Shown here: positions 46,495 through 59,909 of the stretch, one piece after another | Numbering within the stretch: position 1 is the first letter of the stretch | Layout of the letters: each line of letters starts with the position of its first letter | NCBI GenBank assembly: GCA_025738555.1 | Contig: JAOVFP010000004.1 | Location: 6,572,001 to 6,636,000 of the forward strand | Source: Cyathus striatus | Taxonomy: Eukaryota > Basidiomycota > Agaricomycetes > Agaricales > Nidulariaceae | DNA: 64,000 nt | Direction: 5' to 3' | The notes under the pieces: generated by a model | The model's input: the letters and a program-made list of their open reading frames with translations, nothing else | Database searches by the model: none | Told to the model about the DNA's origin: nothing | Translations under genes and position numbers: made by a program

Positions 46495-47565
46495 TAATAA
46501 CCTCATTATGTTTTATACTCAAACTAAATATTATGGTTTTTACTTTGTCATTTTATTACATCTCTAGTTATGATTATGAAATATCTCATATTCTGTCAAT
46601 AGGAGTAAGGCTCCAACACATACATGCACTACATTTTGCATTCTAGTTTCTTATTACTGTTACAATTTCTTAACTTTCTAATTGATATATTTCATGTTAT
46701 CACTTTAGATACTTACTCCACTACCATGATAATTTGTATGGTGGTACAGATATACAGATAACCACATGTGTGATAGGGCTTCTCTCCTCTTGGCTGTAAA
46801 AGATTGGGTGTCTAACAATTTCCCTCTCTTCTGTGCCCTAGGCCTCCACATACATAAAGAAATGTAAGGAACAATAATAAGTACACATATGTAACATATT
46901 GCTTATGTCCTCTACATGGGGTATTTCAAGTAAAAGAAATGTGACCACTGACATTCAAGAAAAGCATGACATTTGTGAAAAGCTTGTAATGCATGTTAAA
47001 GTGTGACAAATGTGATGTTATGTAACAGAAGTGCAAGAAGATGTGACATGTATGATGCTCATAAAAGCATGTGCTCTTGCAAAATATAACAAACATGGTG
47101 TGCACAACACATAACATAAATGTGACACATGAAACATGTAACATATACAAAGTGTGACAAATGTGACCAACATGACATGTGTGACATGTGAAAATGTGAC
47201 ACACATAGATAGTGTGACAAATGTGACCAATGCGGCATGTAACCACGTGACACATGTAAAAATGTGATATGTGTGACAATGTGACACACATGCATAGCAT
47301 GACAAATGTAACATGCATGAAAAGCATGACAAACGTGACCAACATGATGCATGTGAAAGGTGACATGTATGAAAGCATGACATGCATGAAAGCGTGACAT
47401 GTGTGGAAATGTAACACATGCACATAGCGTGACAAACGTGACAAGCGTGAAAGTATCACAAGTGTAAACATGTGACATGTGAGAAAGTGTGACATGTGTG
47501 TATAGTGTGACAAATGTGACTAGTGTGAAGGTGTGATGAATGTAAAAAATGTGACACATGGGAAT
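46495..47565. repeat. Related DNA-element copy: interior plus GTGACA array
   Basis: 46495-46690 matches the interior of the 35567-37985 element in inverse orientation (shared ACTTTGTCATTTTATTACATCTCTAG). From 46940 to 47565 lies a 600-bp array of ATGTGACA / GTGTGACAAATGTGACC repeats. Clear terminal repeats were not found, so this is probably a degraded copy. Confidence 0.55.
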
Positions 47566-50329
47566 TATATGGTATCAACAATATGCCCCACTTCACCAGA
47601 AATTACTATTCTTATTCTTTGCTATTCCTATTCATCCTCCTTTACCTATAAAATAGTCTGATTCTCTTGCTGAAAATAGATAAGTAGCCTTCTTGAAGTT
47701 TTCCTTTCAGTCAAAGAAATAACTTGCAAAGCATTCAATAGTATATCATTTATTTCAAGAATCACTCTGGAGATAAAGTTTTTATATTGAAATACAATCA
47801 AGTTGTACTGTGATTTTGGATTAAAATTGAAGGATGAAGAGCTGCTTATATCAGAGATGAGCATGCTGTCCTTCATAGGAGGTGTTATAAAAATGAGGAG
47901 CTCTCCTCCACTGCATTTGATATCTTTTCTGTTAATATGAACTGACTTTGAGTTTCAATATATTTAACTCTCAAATTGTATAGAGCTTTTTGTTTATTGT
48001 CTTTTTAAGAGGCTTGTAACCTAAACTTTGGGGAAGTGTGCTCAACAATGGATATCTTGAAAGTACCAGAGATAAGGGGCTCAGGATGTGGGGTGAAGAA
48101 TTCATCCCATCAGGTGATGAAGAGTTTGCATCATCTGTGCTAAGTGGAACAAAGTCATGGGCTGTCTCTTCATTTAATATGTACTCATAATGAAGAGTTT
48201 GTTCATCACATACACATATCACACAATTATAGCTTGGGTGCTCCCAACTATATATGCCTTTTTCTGAGAGAAATTATGTTACCTGCTAAGATGACCTACA
48301 TTACACATATAGACTCTATGCCAATATACCAAGGTGTGCTACCTTCATTATTACTTACCAGGAACAATTACACTAAGTAACCTGAAGGATGACCTTGGAA
48401 AATTTATGGATGATATCAGAAATGATCTTGCTAGTATCTAGCTAGAGAAGTCTAAATCACTACATGTTAATATATTGGTATATCCAAATATATAAATATA
48501 ATCTTCCTATACCCATAATATTTAAAAAGGTGAACTAGCACCTATCAAGAATGAACTAAAAATATTACATCAGGGACTAAATCAGTGTAACTCAACTGAA
48601 GATGCACTGTTTCAACTTGCATCAGACATAAGACATGGTACTCTAGAAGGCTTAGAACAGATGATAACTGATATCAAAGGGCATTTGTCACTACAGTTGA
48701 CTGAACACTTTCTGGCTATAGAGAAATTACTTGAGGGATTCTAAATGGAGCAATACAAATGCTAGGAGACAGCACATAGGATAACACTCAACTGACAATA
48801 TTGTGGAGAAGAATTATTTTCCACCTTGGAATGACCAAGTAAAGGAGATAGAAAACCTTTTGAAAACTTGAGAGAAAGGTTGTCAAGATATATACATGAT
48901 AATATAAAAAGTGAAAAAACTCTACAGTTTGTGACACTTAAACACCACAAATTTATTAAGTGAATTTTCTAGCAATCACAAATAACTTTTAGCTTCCAAA
49001 AATCGTTGGAATAGGATAGTTATGATGTAATCTACAATATTCCATGAGCAGATTTTTGAAATTCCGATTTTTTGATTTTTTTAGCCCAAAAATTTGGCAC
49101 TTGGCATTGCATTTAAATATTATTTGGTAAATGTGTTTGAAAGTTTATTTTGGAGAGTCTTTGAAATGTGGGAGAGTATTATTTGAACTCAAATGCATAA
49201 GATGCATAGTCTTCTATTCCAATGTGTTAATCTTGGCTTTTAATGAATTATATGTATTAGAAATATATATAATCTGGTGATTTTGAACTTACTCAAGTCA
49301 TAAATTCACAGCAGCTACATGAAATAGCTTCTAAGATGTCCTGTGGCTTTATCATTATCTGATTTTAACTTGTCAGTAATTATTTGATTTGATTATTAAG
49401 GCAGTCTTCCATATATTTAACTAGCTTTTGCCACACTTGATATATTCATCACATTTCTTCTTGGCATGGTGATCAAATATGGCTTTCTGACAATATAGGC
49501 CATTAATGAGCAATTCAATTTCCTGAGTTTCTTCAGAAGATGAACTGTCAACTTCAAGGAATTCAACCTCAGGATAGGCCAGGTCATCAATATCTCTAGA
49601 CAGTTTTTTGGTATTGATAGAGAATCAATAACAACTGAATTGCTTCATAGAATTCTTTTGTCATTTTTAAGAGCATCATTATAAGAGCCAGCAACATCTG
49701 TTTTTGTCTGCATTCATAAGTTATACTTCTGAATTACTATATCACATGGTAGATAACCAACATAATCTAGTATTCCAATAGGTACCATGTTAAAACTTAG
49801 TAAGCACTCTTTATTTAGTTGATGTAGCTCAAGATCAGTTAATTCTCTGATATCTTCAATATTGCTAGCTTTTGTGGTATAAATTAGATACATGTAATCC
49901 AAGAAGTAAGGTGTACATACATGATTCTCATAATCCTCCACTTGCTGTTCATTAATCTGTAATATATAGATTAAGTATATTTCAATCATAAATAATCCTA
50001 AGAAAAAAATACATTTTCTGCATGGTTTTTCTACTAAAGTATAATTAGTACATGATATAACACAATATGTTGAATTACTGTACATTATTAATAGAGTTCC
50101 TTCAACTTGAAAATTGAAATCTTATCTTAGTTGAACTCAATAATGTGAGTGAGGTCTATACTGATTGAACTTTTTGATTATTCAGATCATGTGACTTGAG
50201 TGCAATTCTCATTTCCTCTATATGCAGAGTGGGCATGCACTTAGTACACATATTGGTTTACATATATGTAGTTGAAAGGATCACTTATAACTTATATTTG
50301 GTCTCTTACCAGTATGATCTCCCAACATA
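47566..50329. other. AT-rich region with unassigned ORF remnants
   Basis: No recognised gene. The best protein-like stretch is 48530-48744 (plus), an alpha-helical reading with KNELKILHQGLNQCN, DALFQLASDIRHGTLEGLEQ and LTEHFLAIEKLLEGF ending at a stop. It is preceded by LKDDLGKFMDDIRNDLASI at about 48380-48437, suggesting two exons of a lost gene. ORFs at 47646-47876, 47971-48222 and 49714-50085 (minus) show no known domain. Confidence 0.4.
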
Positions 50330-51425
50330 TATTGATAGCCACCTCAATTTTTTTCATAATATGAGTTTTTGGATCCCTTTAGAAGTCATAAATCTCATTA
50401 TTGATAAAGTTTCATTGCTTGGAAAAGGCATTGCCATTCCTGCTCTCTGAGCCTGCACCTTAGCCTGCAGAAATTTTGTTCAGTCATCACAGCATGGCAT
50501 ATTCCACTCAGTCTGACTTGAAGAGTCTTGAAGTCTTTCATTTGGAAACAGGTGATATCAAATTAAGAGACTCCTGCAGCTCCAACTGATCCAAATCTTT
50601 CTAATCTGTTGTGTGTACTTCAGAACCTGACAATATTCCATCTATTATTTCATTTGAGTTTGCCTAGTAACTGGCAAACACTTAACTCAAACTCCAGACA
50701 TGTATTGATCAATATATTCCTGTTACCTTTGCTTAGAAGTCTCTCACTCTGCAACATGAATCTACCATCCATCTTGGCAAAATAGATTATAGGTGTTGAG
50801 AATGTGGAAATCTCCAGTGTTAATTTTAGTTTGGATTGGAATAATAAATATTTACCTAGTAGAACTGAAGAGTGGATAGTGAGTATTGCAGATTTAAAGC
50901 AATATCCATAGGTTGGCAAGAGATATCCACAATGCAATCAATATTGAACATTTTATCCTCTAAGGAATGTGAACTAAAAAAATTGATAGTGGAATCACAT
51001 GATGTGGATAATATAATGATTGCGCAAGAAATAATTCAAAGAACACATACCTCTTTACATACAGGCAAAATTTCTTATGGACTTCTGTTTCTGAAATAAA
51101 ATCTTACTATATGGTGGACTTTCTTCTAACAGAGAATAGGCCAGAGTTTAATTTGGCCTTGCTTAAAAAAATTCAAACCTTTATAATAGTATTGATATGT
51201 GGGGATTCACACATGCAAAAAATTAGCAGAATTCTTTCTACTCTGCCAGTAGAAAATGAAGTTCAAAAAATAATTATTGAAGTTGTACCTGTAATAATTA
51301 GTGACTTTCTGGGCTACAGAAATGAGAAGCACTGGAAAACTCTGGACAGCCTATTATCAAGCTCACTGTTTACAAAGTTGCAGAATGTAATCATTGCTTT
51401 CAAACTCAATGGTAGGTTGTCTTAG
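50330..51425 (+). pseudogene. Decayed F-box protein gene
   Basis: It begins with an F-box-like segment MSFWIPLEVINLIIDKVSLL (from about 50361), then IPAL(*)ACTLACRNFVQSSQ. The Leu-rich continuation is broken by frameshifts (pieces such as INIFLLPLLRSLSLCNMN and VENVEISSVNFSLDWNN around 50700-50850). It becomes open again as STMQSILNILSSKECELKKL, EIIQRTHTSL (50880-51060) and PEFNLALLKKIQTFIIVLIC, MQKISRILSTLPVENEVQKI, HWKTLDSLLSSSLFTKLQNV (51110-51425). The layout is that of the expanded agaricomycete F-box families. It is not closely similar to the F-box-like gene at the left edge. Multiple stops make it a pseudogene. Confidence 0.65.
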
Positions 51426-54357
51426 TAGAGAGGAGAGAAACAGTAATCATTGTGTATTGTATGGTAAGCACCATCTCACCTCTTCTCATAGAACCACATA
51501 TCTTGGATATCTTGTGTTCTTACACAGAACAATATGTGAGAATTAAACAGCTGGTAGGCTGGGTAGGCAGGAAAGACTCTAGTGGGTATACAGATGTGAC
51601 AGATGTGTTTTTTATATATATTCTGCTCATATTTGACACACCATTTTTGACATTCAAAGTCTACTCTACACCATGTCTAGTGATACCATAAGTACAACCA
51701 ACCTCTCATTTAAACTAATCACTCAGAAGAGTAAAAGCATACTCAGAACAGTAGAGTCCCCAACACACTTTATCCCAGTGTCACCTACAACATGTATAGT
51801 GCATGATATATGCCCCTCACAATTTCTATATCTTCACCTTGAGCTTTCAATATTGATGTCTCCACTTGCTCTCTGTAGGTACAGAGATGTGTGAGCTAAG
51901 TAGGAGAAGTGGGAAAAACATCTGATAAATGAACAGACTCACTTGGGTGAAGGCCACCATTATATGTTTGGGTGGTGTTGGTAGATTCAATAGCTTGGAA
52001 TAAGCATGGGAACAATATACAGTTTCTTCCTACATGATGGATGTGTGCATTCTCTGCTCCTTTGCACATATGTACAGTGTTATATGCAATATTGCACCTA
52101 TTCAAGCTGTATTCTATCTGTATTCTGCCTGCCTGCCACCTTGATGCCCAACAACAGACAATCACCTTGTGTTTTCACTCTTGTATCAATTTCTTCTCAC
52201 ACACTAGTTCCAATGGCCACATTGTCATATAGAGCATTTGTAAGTTTATAGCTGCCTCCTTCCTACTCCACAAGATATGCTATAATAACAACTGTAAAGG
52301 GAATAAGAATAACATCACTGGTGTGTGTAGGATTGCATTAGAGAAGACTTTAGTTGTTTGAGGAGAATTGATGTGGAATAAGAGAAGGATAAAGGCTTGA
52401 GTTGATGTGGCAGTGTGGAATTACTTACTTAATGACTAAACCCTAAGGATGTTAATGGTGTTGCACCTGTTCAGTGAGGTGTACTCATAACCTCTGAAGA
52501 TAATATCATTAACACTTATAATATTCCTTCTGTTCTTCTCTATGAGCATATTTTTTGTTATCTCCTCCTTCAAAAACCATGAAGATGCCTCCACACAAAG
52601 TAAGGCAGGGAGAGAAAGAGAGAAATATTGTTGTTCTTTATAGTCTCTGATTGCTTCTGTAAAGTCTGTACTGATGCAAGACTAAACATGTACTGAACCA
52701 TATCTACAGAATGATCAACTATTACTGAATATTAATTCCTGTTCTATATATAGAGTCTGACAACATGTTTGCACTATACATGTTAACATGATAAGCAATA
52801 AATTTATATGCTTTCAACAGGATAATATTAAGATCAAGAATAAAAATTCAGTGACCATTCCTGCACTTACTTACTGCTGAATGCAAGTTAGGCAAGCTGT
52901 AGAAATCTGCAAGATCATGATGACACATTGAAATACTTCTTCAGCTATTGCATGTGCATCTTATTACCATTCCACTTCTCCTTCAGTTCTTTCTTGTCTC
53001 TTTCTCCTTTCCCATTGCAAGTACTTCATATCAATATCATCTCAATCTAACTAATGTTGGCTATACCAATGTGGTACTACTAGATGTGGAAATGTAGAAG
53101 TACAAATATAATTAGAACCCTTATAAAAATTTTTTACTACAAGCAAGCATGTTGAAATGTTAAAATGAGCTTGATATGGCCTAGGTATAGATGCAATATT
53201 TGAAGAACAGAGAGAGGAAAGTTGATAGAAAGGGAAATGAAAGAGATGCATTCACACTCCTTAATGAGCTGGAACTGCACTGCACTGTGTACCATATACT
53301 AGAGTGCAAAAAGAATAAGCACACATTATTTTGCAATATCTCTGGAACATTTCTATATATTCCTAACCTGTAAAATGTGAAAAATAATATACCTTCTTGT
53401 CTTTGAAATGATAGTAAAACATTTCCAAAAAAGGAATTCTCTTGGTATAAAAGCAGAAATAAAAATGGCACACTTTTCAGAGTAGTTAAGTAAACACCTA
53501 CAGAACCTAGAAAACATATATGTTATAGTACTCCATTAAATAAGAACAACACATTTTAGATAATAAAATTTTTTTGTTGACATCCACTAATACTAGCCAT
53601 TTTGATTTCAGAGGTATGCCAGTGCATAGATGGTTGAGCTCAATACTGTGAAGTATGTACTCTTTGACTCACATACTTCAGGTTGTATCTGGCTGTAGGT
53701 GTATATTACATGGGGTATTAGTAATGTAAGCTAAGTTATTTCTAATGGCTATGGTGGAAGGATGTGAGTGGGAGTGTGCATGTAGTGCAGACCTCCCAAT
53801 TTGATTTTATTTCTTTAGCTGAGAGACCTGCCAACTGATGTTTCATTGCTGCATCTGGGTCTGAGAGCCCATTTTGTTGTGCCCAGAATACATGTTCCCT
53901 ATCTGGTGCTACCTTTGTTCTGGAAAACCTTAGGTTGGTGTCACAGCTCCCATTGTGGTCTTGATTGTGGATTAGATTGCCAGGGGTAATGTATCTGTAG
54001 AGATCAAACTTATTCTTTGCTTGCTCCACTGTGAATTCTCCAAGCTGTTGCATAGAAGCATGTTGTCAAACATGCATATATGACTGCATCTTTGGGTACA
54101 TTCAGGTTCAACCCATTCTCTATCCCCTCTAGTAACTTCCTGAGAACTTGTTATGATTGCTTGTATGGGCCTCCAAGTTACCAGTCTCTCTTTTGCACCA
54201 CATTGTGGACAAATATTTAAAGGATTCAAGGTGAGCTGTGGTGGATATAACATTACTCATTCTCTGTTCAATATTCAAGATTGTCTAACTGTAAGCTGTC
54301 TTGTTTGTACTGGCCTCTGTCCAACTTTTCCAAAATGTAAAATACCTGTACCCTTGA
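51426..54357. other. AT-rich region without recognised gene
   Basis: Short ORFs only. A minus-strand reading at 54250-53975 contains LNPLNICPQCGAKERLVTW, a CxxC pair of the kind found in transposase zinc regions, but there is too little sequence to assign. Nothing else was supported on either strand. Confidence 0.4.
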
Positions 54358-54800
54358 AGAGGTTCAATGTTCTGCATTGTGAAAAGCAATGAGATTTGTA
54401 TTGCTATACTTGCAGAGTACTTTTATATTCTTTTATTTCATACTAACAATGTGAAGAACATTACTGAGTATGACCTTACCTCAGATGACATTCTGCATTA
54501 ACATATGCATGAAAAGCTATTTTGAATGTGGAGTCACAGCTGAAAGAGATATTGTAGTAGCTTCTGAATGCAGTGAAAAGAATATAGTCATTGTTCAAAT
54601 TGGCTAGAATAATGAGCAGAGATATTTGCTTCTTCAATTCTGGAGAGTGAGAGATACCTGCATTTGGACTTCCAAATTTAGGTAGGAATCTGATTACTTA
54701 ACTTTTGGCTTGCTTAACTTTTGGCAGCAGGTCTTGACATAATTCTAGCTATCTCTCAAGTGATCTGTTTTCTACAATGTAAATAGTCAGATTGAATGGA
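54358..54800. repeat. Repeat shared with 59150-59570, partly inverted
   Basis: 54358-54478 (GAGGTTCAATGTTCTGCATT...) matches 59436-59570 in the same orientation. 54480-54800 matches 59150-59420 in inverse orientation (shared CTGCTGCCAAAAGTTAAGCA / its complement, and CAATTTGAACAATGACTA). The two loci are therefore rearranged copies of one element. Confidence 0.7.
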
Positions 54801-54923
54801 AATTGAGATCAATAAAGAATAAATCTAATACTGAGCAATAATGCACCTGTCAATGAACTTTCTCCAGACATCTCTTGCACTGCCAGAGAGGCATGTTGGT
54901 TAAATAGCAATATTCACATTTTG

Positions 54924-55203
54924 TGTTAGATATTCTGGATTGCACAGCTTCTTTGACAGCTGTCACTTGTCACCTGTTATACTTGACAGTTCTGTGATTG
55001 ACAGATACTTAATTGACAGATATGTAATTGACAGATTGACAGCTGTCAGTTACCTTAGTTACAGGACCTTGGTTGAACTTTGGTAGACACACTCAGTATA
55101 TAAACACTTTGTAACTTTGTAGTTGTTAATAAGTTTCCTCCCTATCTGTGTCTGTGTCTGTGTTTGTATTTGAGTCCTTGCTCTTTATCATCCTCTTATC
55201 TCT
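54924..55203 (+). mobile_element. Solo LTR, 3' truncated
   Basis: Same family as 45109-45475: TGTTAGATATTCTGGATTGC at the start, AGTATATAAACACTTTG inside, CTGTGTCTGTGTTTGTATTT near the end. The TTACTTCTGACA terminus is missing; sequence changes at about 55203, where the inverted repeat described next begins. Confidence 0.85.
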
Positions 55204-56115
55204 GAAAAATAATTGAGTAGCACAGATTCATTATACTTGCATGTAATTGTTCTATCTTTCAACTGCATCTTTTATTTTTTTCCTTTTATAATATAGTTCT
55301 TTTCAACCTTTCATCTATCATCTCATGATATATATGCCTGTTATCTTTGAATTCAGGGACCAAATACTGAAAAAAAAACAAATTTCTATTTATTATTTTA
55401 ATCTCCCACTAATATCATCTTCTCACCAACTCATATTTTTTTCAAAATCTTATCTTTAGTAATTTTATCAACCTCTTTCTTTCTCTCTCACCAATATCAT
55501 CCTCTCATCAACTCATATTTTTTTGAAATATTATTTCCAAAAAATATCTCAACTTTTTTCTTTCTCTTCTATCAATATCATCTTCTTACCAACTTAAATT
55601 TTTTCAAAATCTTATTCTCAAGAATCTTCTCAATCTCTTTCTTTCTCTCCCACCAATATTATTCCCTCACAAACTCATATTTTTTTTTGAAATTATATTC
55701 TCAAAAATTTTCTCATTTCTTTCTATCTCTTCTAATTGGCAATCTCACAACAACATTGGCAGAAGTGTATATATACTGAAGTTATCTACCAAAGTTCAAC
55801 CAAAGTGCAACCAAGGTTACCATGATTCTACCTAGGGTACTCAAGTCTTACTGAGGAAATTATTGAAGATAAAATTTTGAAAAAAAATATAAGTTGGTGA
55901 GAGGATAATATTGGTAGAAAATTAGAATAATAAACAGGAATTTTTTTTTTTGAGTATCCAGCCTCTGTATTCAAAGGTAAGAGGCACATATATCATGAGA
56001 TGGTAGATGAAAGATTGAAAAGAACTATATTATAAAAGGAAAAAAATAAAAGGTGCAGCCAAAAAATAGAACAATTACATACAATTATAATAAATCTGTG
56101 CTACTCAATTATTTT
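55204..56115. mobile_element. Inverted-repeat unit with internal 90-bp tandem repeat
   Basis: 55204-55450 (AATAATTGAGTAGCACAGAT... TCACCAACTCATA) recurs inverted at 55860-56115. Between the arms are about four diverged 85-90 bp units, 55405-55735: (C/T)CACCAATATCATC, TCTCACCAACTCATATTTTT, CAAAATCTTATTCTCAAGAAT, CTCAA(T/C)CTCTTTCTTTCTCT. A reverse LTR fragment (55770-55815) sits just inside the right arm. Confidence 0.65.
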
Positions 56116-57867
56116 TCAAACCAGTCTACAGCTAATAGGTAAAATCAAAGCTATGTACTGAAGGACATACATTGTAAATGAGAATAATCTCAAATCAATA
56201 ATTAACCCATTCTTAGGTTTCAAGAATCTCTCATCCTGAAATGTTTGTAGAAGTTCACATTTATATTCCAGTGCAGTTCTACCTTTCAGAATATCCTTGA
56301 TTGTGTTAAATTTTGTAGCAATACTTGCAATTGGATTCAATAGAAACTCAGATTAAAGTTGAGAAATAATATCTTATTCTGTCATGTTCTTTGCTCCAAT
56401 TATATATAATTCATGGTGAATAAGGTGCTGTATCAGAAGGGCAATGCAGATTTTATTACTTTTCATTATTGCAGTATAACAAATCTTATTGAAAACCATC
56501 TTGAGGTTTCATTATAAATGTAAACAGAGTATCTATTTCCAAATGGTGCAAAAGGAAATATCCAATATTCAAATTGACAGAGTCACTAAGAAATGAAATT
56601 TGGTGCTTCAGTATGGGAGAGTGAGTTACTACTTTCACAGGTGAGATAGTTGCTCTGGTGTTATGGAGTGTGGAGGAGTTAATATATTCTTTGTTGTCTT
56701 TGGGATAAGTTTTTTTCCACAAACCGTCTTATAGATTAGCCTATTGTCCTTTTGGCATGTTTTAAAAATATTATTAAATGGAATTGGTGTAGACAGAAAT
56801 ATGCTAACTATGAGCAATAGTACACTTTCATTGAACTCTTTTATGCACCTCTGGCACTGCATGAGAGACACTTCTAAGAATTCAAGTTTAACACTACAGT
56901 TACAGACACTATGTGCTGCTCCAGTAATTTCATCTTTTCACTATTGTATGGATTTATTCTGACATAATACTTCAACACCTTGATGAGATTTAATACAATT
57001 ATAATCATGCCTACTCACAGATACAAATATTCTGCTGCAGTTGTATTATCTCCCACATTACTGCTTTCATACTTCCACTGTCTTTTTCATGTTCTTTCTT
57101 TATCTTATTGACTCACTTTGGTTGTGAATATAACCTTCTCTCTGGTGTCAATTTTGATAAGTCATTCACCTTATAAAACTTCAGAAGATTAATGCATAAT
57201 GATTCTTATTTTTTTCCAGGACTTCAATCATTACTTGATTTCTGGAAAGTTGATTAATGACCTCACTAAACCCTCCAATATATGCTTTCTTCTTTCTGGA
57301 CTCAAATATAACTTCTAGCTAAGTTCAAATAAGTTTACATTGATATAATTGACAATCTTGCATTAAAGACAGAGAACAAACCACAAGTCAGTTCTTAATT
57401 CCATGGCTAAAGTCTCCATGTATTTAGTGTCTTGGCCAAGCATATCATTGATAATGTATCTGTTCAAGACTTCATTATAAGTCTGCCAATAAGAGATCTG
57501 TTATAGCTAGAAGCCATTATTGTTGAAGAGAATTTGAAAATGATAAAGATAAGGGAATGAGAGAGAAGGCTTGTGACCAATATTTGTAATCAGATTCAGT
57601 TGTTCATAAAAGTCTATATAAAAAACCAAAACCAAACCACACAATGATTCTTATAACTCTGAGATTCAAAGGTAAGAGTTATAGGCCCTGATGACCATGA
57701 AAATATGAATGTGATATTTGCATTATCATAATTATGTATGATACTGTGACACTATGCAATGGTAACTGTGACAACTGTGATACTATGTGAAATATAACTG
57801 TGGTGACTGCAATACTGTGAGATACATAATATTGTGATACTGTAACACTATGTGACTTTATAATAAG
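56116..57867. other. AT-rich region without recognised gene
   Basis: Only short ORFs (56486-56722 and 56744-56962, among others) with no identifiable domain. A simple-sequence stretch of TACTGTGACACTATG / ACTGTGATACTATGTG units lies at about 57738-57855. Confidence 0.4.
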
Positions 57868-58609
57868 GCTCCAACTCTATACTATACTATACTCTATCCA
57901 TATCTCTATACCTATATTGTATTTTATATAGTATAGAGTGATGTATATAGTTAAGATATAATAATGAAACTTGTATATATTGCACTTAATTTTTCTCTTA
58001 ATTTATGTCTAAAGTGTTACTAACATATGCTTGGATCTAGGGAACTTGTTTTAATTATTATTTTAATACTAATTACATATAAAAAACTATTGCAAGAGAA
58101 GACACTACAATAATAAGAGGTATGTGATAGCTGAACTAGAGTTTAAACCAATCTTGTAACAGCTGGAACCTGTGGAATTTTATAGTAAAACTGTATTTCA
58201 GAAGGGATGACAGAGAAGATAGCTATGTGCCCTCTCAGCAAGAAGTTATCAGAGGTGTCAACAGAATAACCAGAAGCCAACTGAATATAATCTGGGACTA
58301 TGCAACAGTTGCCATGAGTGTTACACTATGCCATGGACAACAAAAAAAAAAAAAACCTACAAATATATATATGCAACATACTTCCACTGTAGAAGGCTCA
58401 GAAGTGAGCTAGCTGAGGTAACATGCTGAGGTAGCTAGCCAAGAAAAGAGTTATTTTGAGGATAGAGACAAAAAGAAGAAGAAAATGTAGCCAGAAGTGT
58501 GTGTGACATATTTCATTACTACATATATTTACACTATATCCCTATATAATAATTACACTATTCCTATAAATACTTGGTGAGGTGTATAGGGATAGTATAG
58601 AGTTGGAGC
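57868..58609. mobile_element. 0.74 kb MITE-like element with GCTCCAACTCTATACTA ends
   Basis: The left end GCTCCAACTCTATACTATAC and right end TAGTATAGAGTTGGAGC are inverted copies of at least 17 bp. The interior has a microsatellite of A (58339-58354) and no ORF of note. The target duplication is unclear (TAATAA on the left, TTTACT on the right), so superfamily assignment is open. Confidence 0.6.
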
Positions 58610-59149
58610 TTTACTCTATGGGAAAAGTTATATTTCATTTCCATTAGTCAGAATATTTCTCATTCCACCCAGATTCCATCTGGAAAAGATGTTCTTTAAC
58701 ATGGACTCAATGTGGATTTTGTTCAGAAATTCTTATGCTCACCCAGACTTCATTCAGAAAATCTGTGTTCAATGTGGATTCCATCTGAAAAATTCCATTT
58801 TTATATAGAGTCCACTTTCAGACATTTTCTTGTCCATTCAGAAATTGAAGGGAGGGTAAAGTACTGGAAGAATAGTGTAAGTGATAGGATATGTATTATA
58901 ATAACATATGTCTGCACCTTTCACTTCACAATAGCTTGTACAAGTTATATACTTTCTGCTAATTGAGAAATAGTGTTGAAACTAAAAGTAATAATATTAG
59001 TAAGACATCAAAAGAAAAGCTTGCTTAACAGATTCTGGCATTCGAGTCATTTTTATCTTTCATTTTTATCTTTAGTGAGTAGTGTTAGCTGTGGTGATCA
59101 TAAAAATGAAGTGTTTATAATTGCTGAGATTATTTCTAATGATCCCAAT
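58610..59149. other. AT-rich spacer with internal repeat of ATTC-CAGA units
   Basis: 58660-58830 has loosely repeated CACCCAGA(C/T)T(T/C)CAT(T/C)(C/T)(A/G)GAAAA and AATGTGGATTCCATC blocks. A short ORF (58973-59164) has no identifiable domain. Confidence 0.4.
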
Positions 59150-59570
59150 TTCCACTCAATCTGACTGTTTATATTGTAGAAAACAGATCACCTGAGAGAT
59201 AGCTAGAATTATGTCAAGACCTGCTGCCAAAAGTTAAGCAAGCCAAAAGTTAAGTAACCAGATTCCTACCAAAATTTGGAAGTCCAGATGCAGGTATCTC
59301 TCACTCTCCAGAATTGAAGAAGCAAATATCTTTGCTTATTATTCTAGCCAATTTGAACAATGACTACATTCTTTTCACTACATTCAGAGCTACTACAATA
59401 TCTCTTTCAGCTGTGACCTCACACTCAAAATAGCTTTTGAAGAGGTTCAATATTCTGCATTTGTAAAAAGCAATGAGATTTGTATTGCTATGCTTGCACA
59501 GCACCTTTATATTCTTTTATTTCATACTAGCAATGTGAAGAGCATTACTGAGTATAACCTTACCATTTCT
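59150..59570. repeat. Repeat shared with 54358-54800, partly inverted
   Basis: Second locus of the rearranged repeat pair. On the plus strand an open-looking stretch reads GSPDAGISHSPELKKQ, LLIILANLNNDYILFTTF, indicating an old element ORF, not identified. Confidence 0.65.
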
Positions 59571-59612
59571 ATCATTATATCCATTAGATTTTTTATGAGA
59601 ATATCAAAAAAA

Positions 59613-59909
59613 TGTTAGATATTCTGGGTTGCACAGCTTCCTTGACAGCTGTCACTTGTCACCTGTCATACTTGATAGTTCTGTGATTAACAGATACTTG
59701 ATTGACAGATATGTGATTGACAGATTGACAGCTGTCAGTTACCTTAGTTACAGGACTTTGGTTGGACTTTGGTAAACACACTCAGTATATAAACACTCTG
59801 TAACTTGATAGTTGTAAACAAGTTTCCTCTCCATTTTGTGTCTGTGTCTGTATCTGTGTTTGAGTTCTTGCCTGTTTATCACTCTCTCTATTCTTTGTTA
59901 CTTCTGACA
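59613..59909 (+). mobile_element. Solo LTR, 297 bp, AAAAA TSD
   Basis: Same family as 45109-45475 with intact TGTTAGATATTC start and TTACTTCTGACA end. It is flanked by AAAAA on both sides (within A-runs, so the duplication is less certain than at the other copies). Confidence 0.88.

Noticed and set aside
47018..47559. Minus-strand ORFs rich in CHxCH motifs resembling zinc fingers
   Set aside because: The Cys/His spacing follows the DNA repeat period, and all frames are open; no finger linker is conserved.
48960..49120. Possible Tc1/pogo-like terminal repeat (AATTCCGATTTTTTGATTTT)
   Set aside because: No inverted partner or TA duplication could be located nearby.
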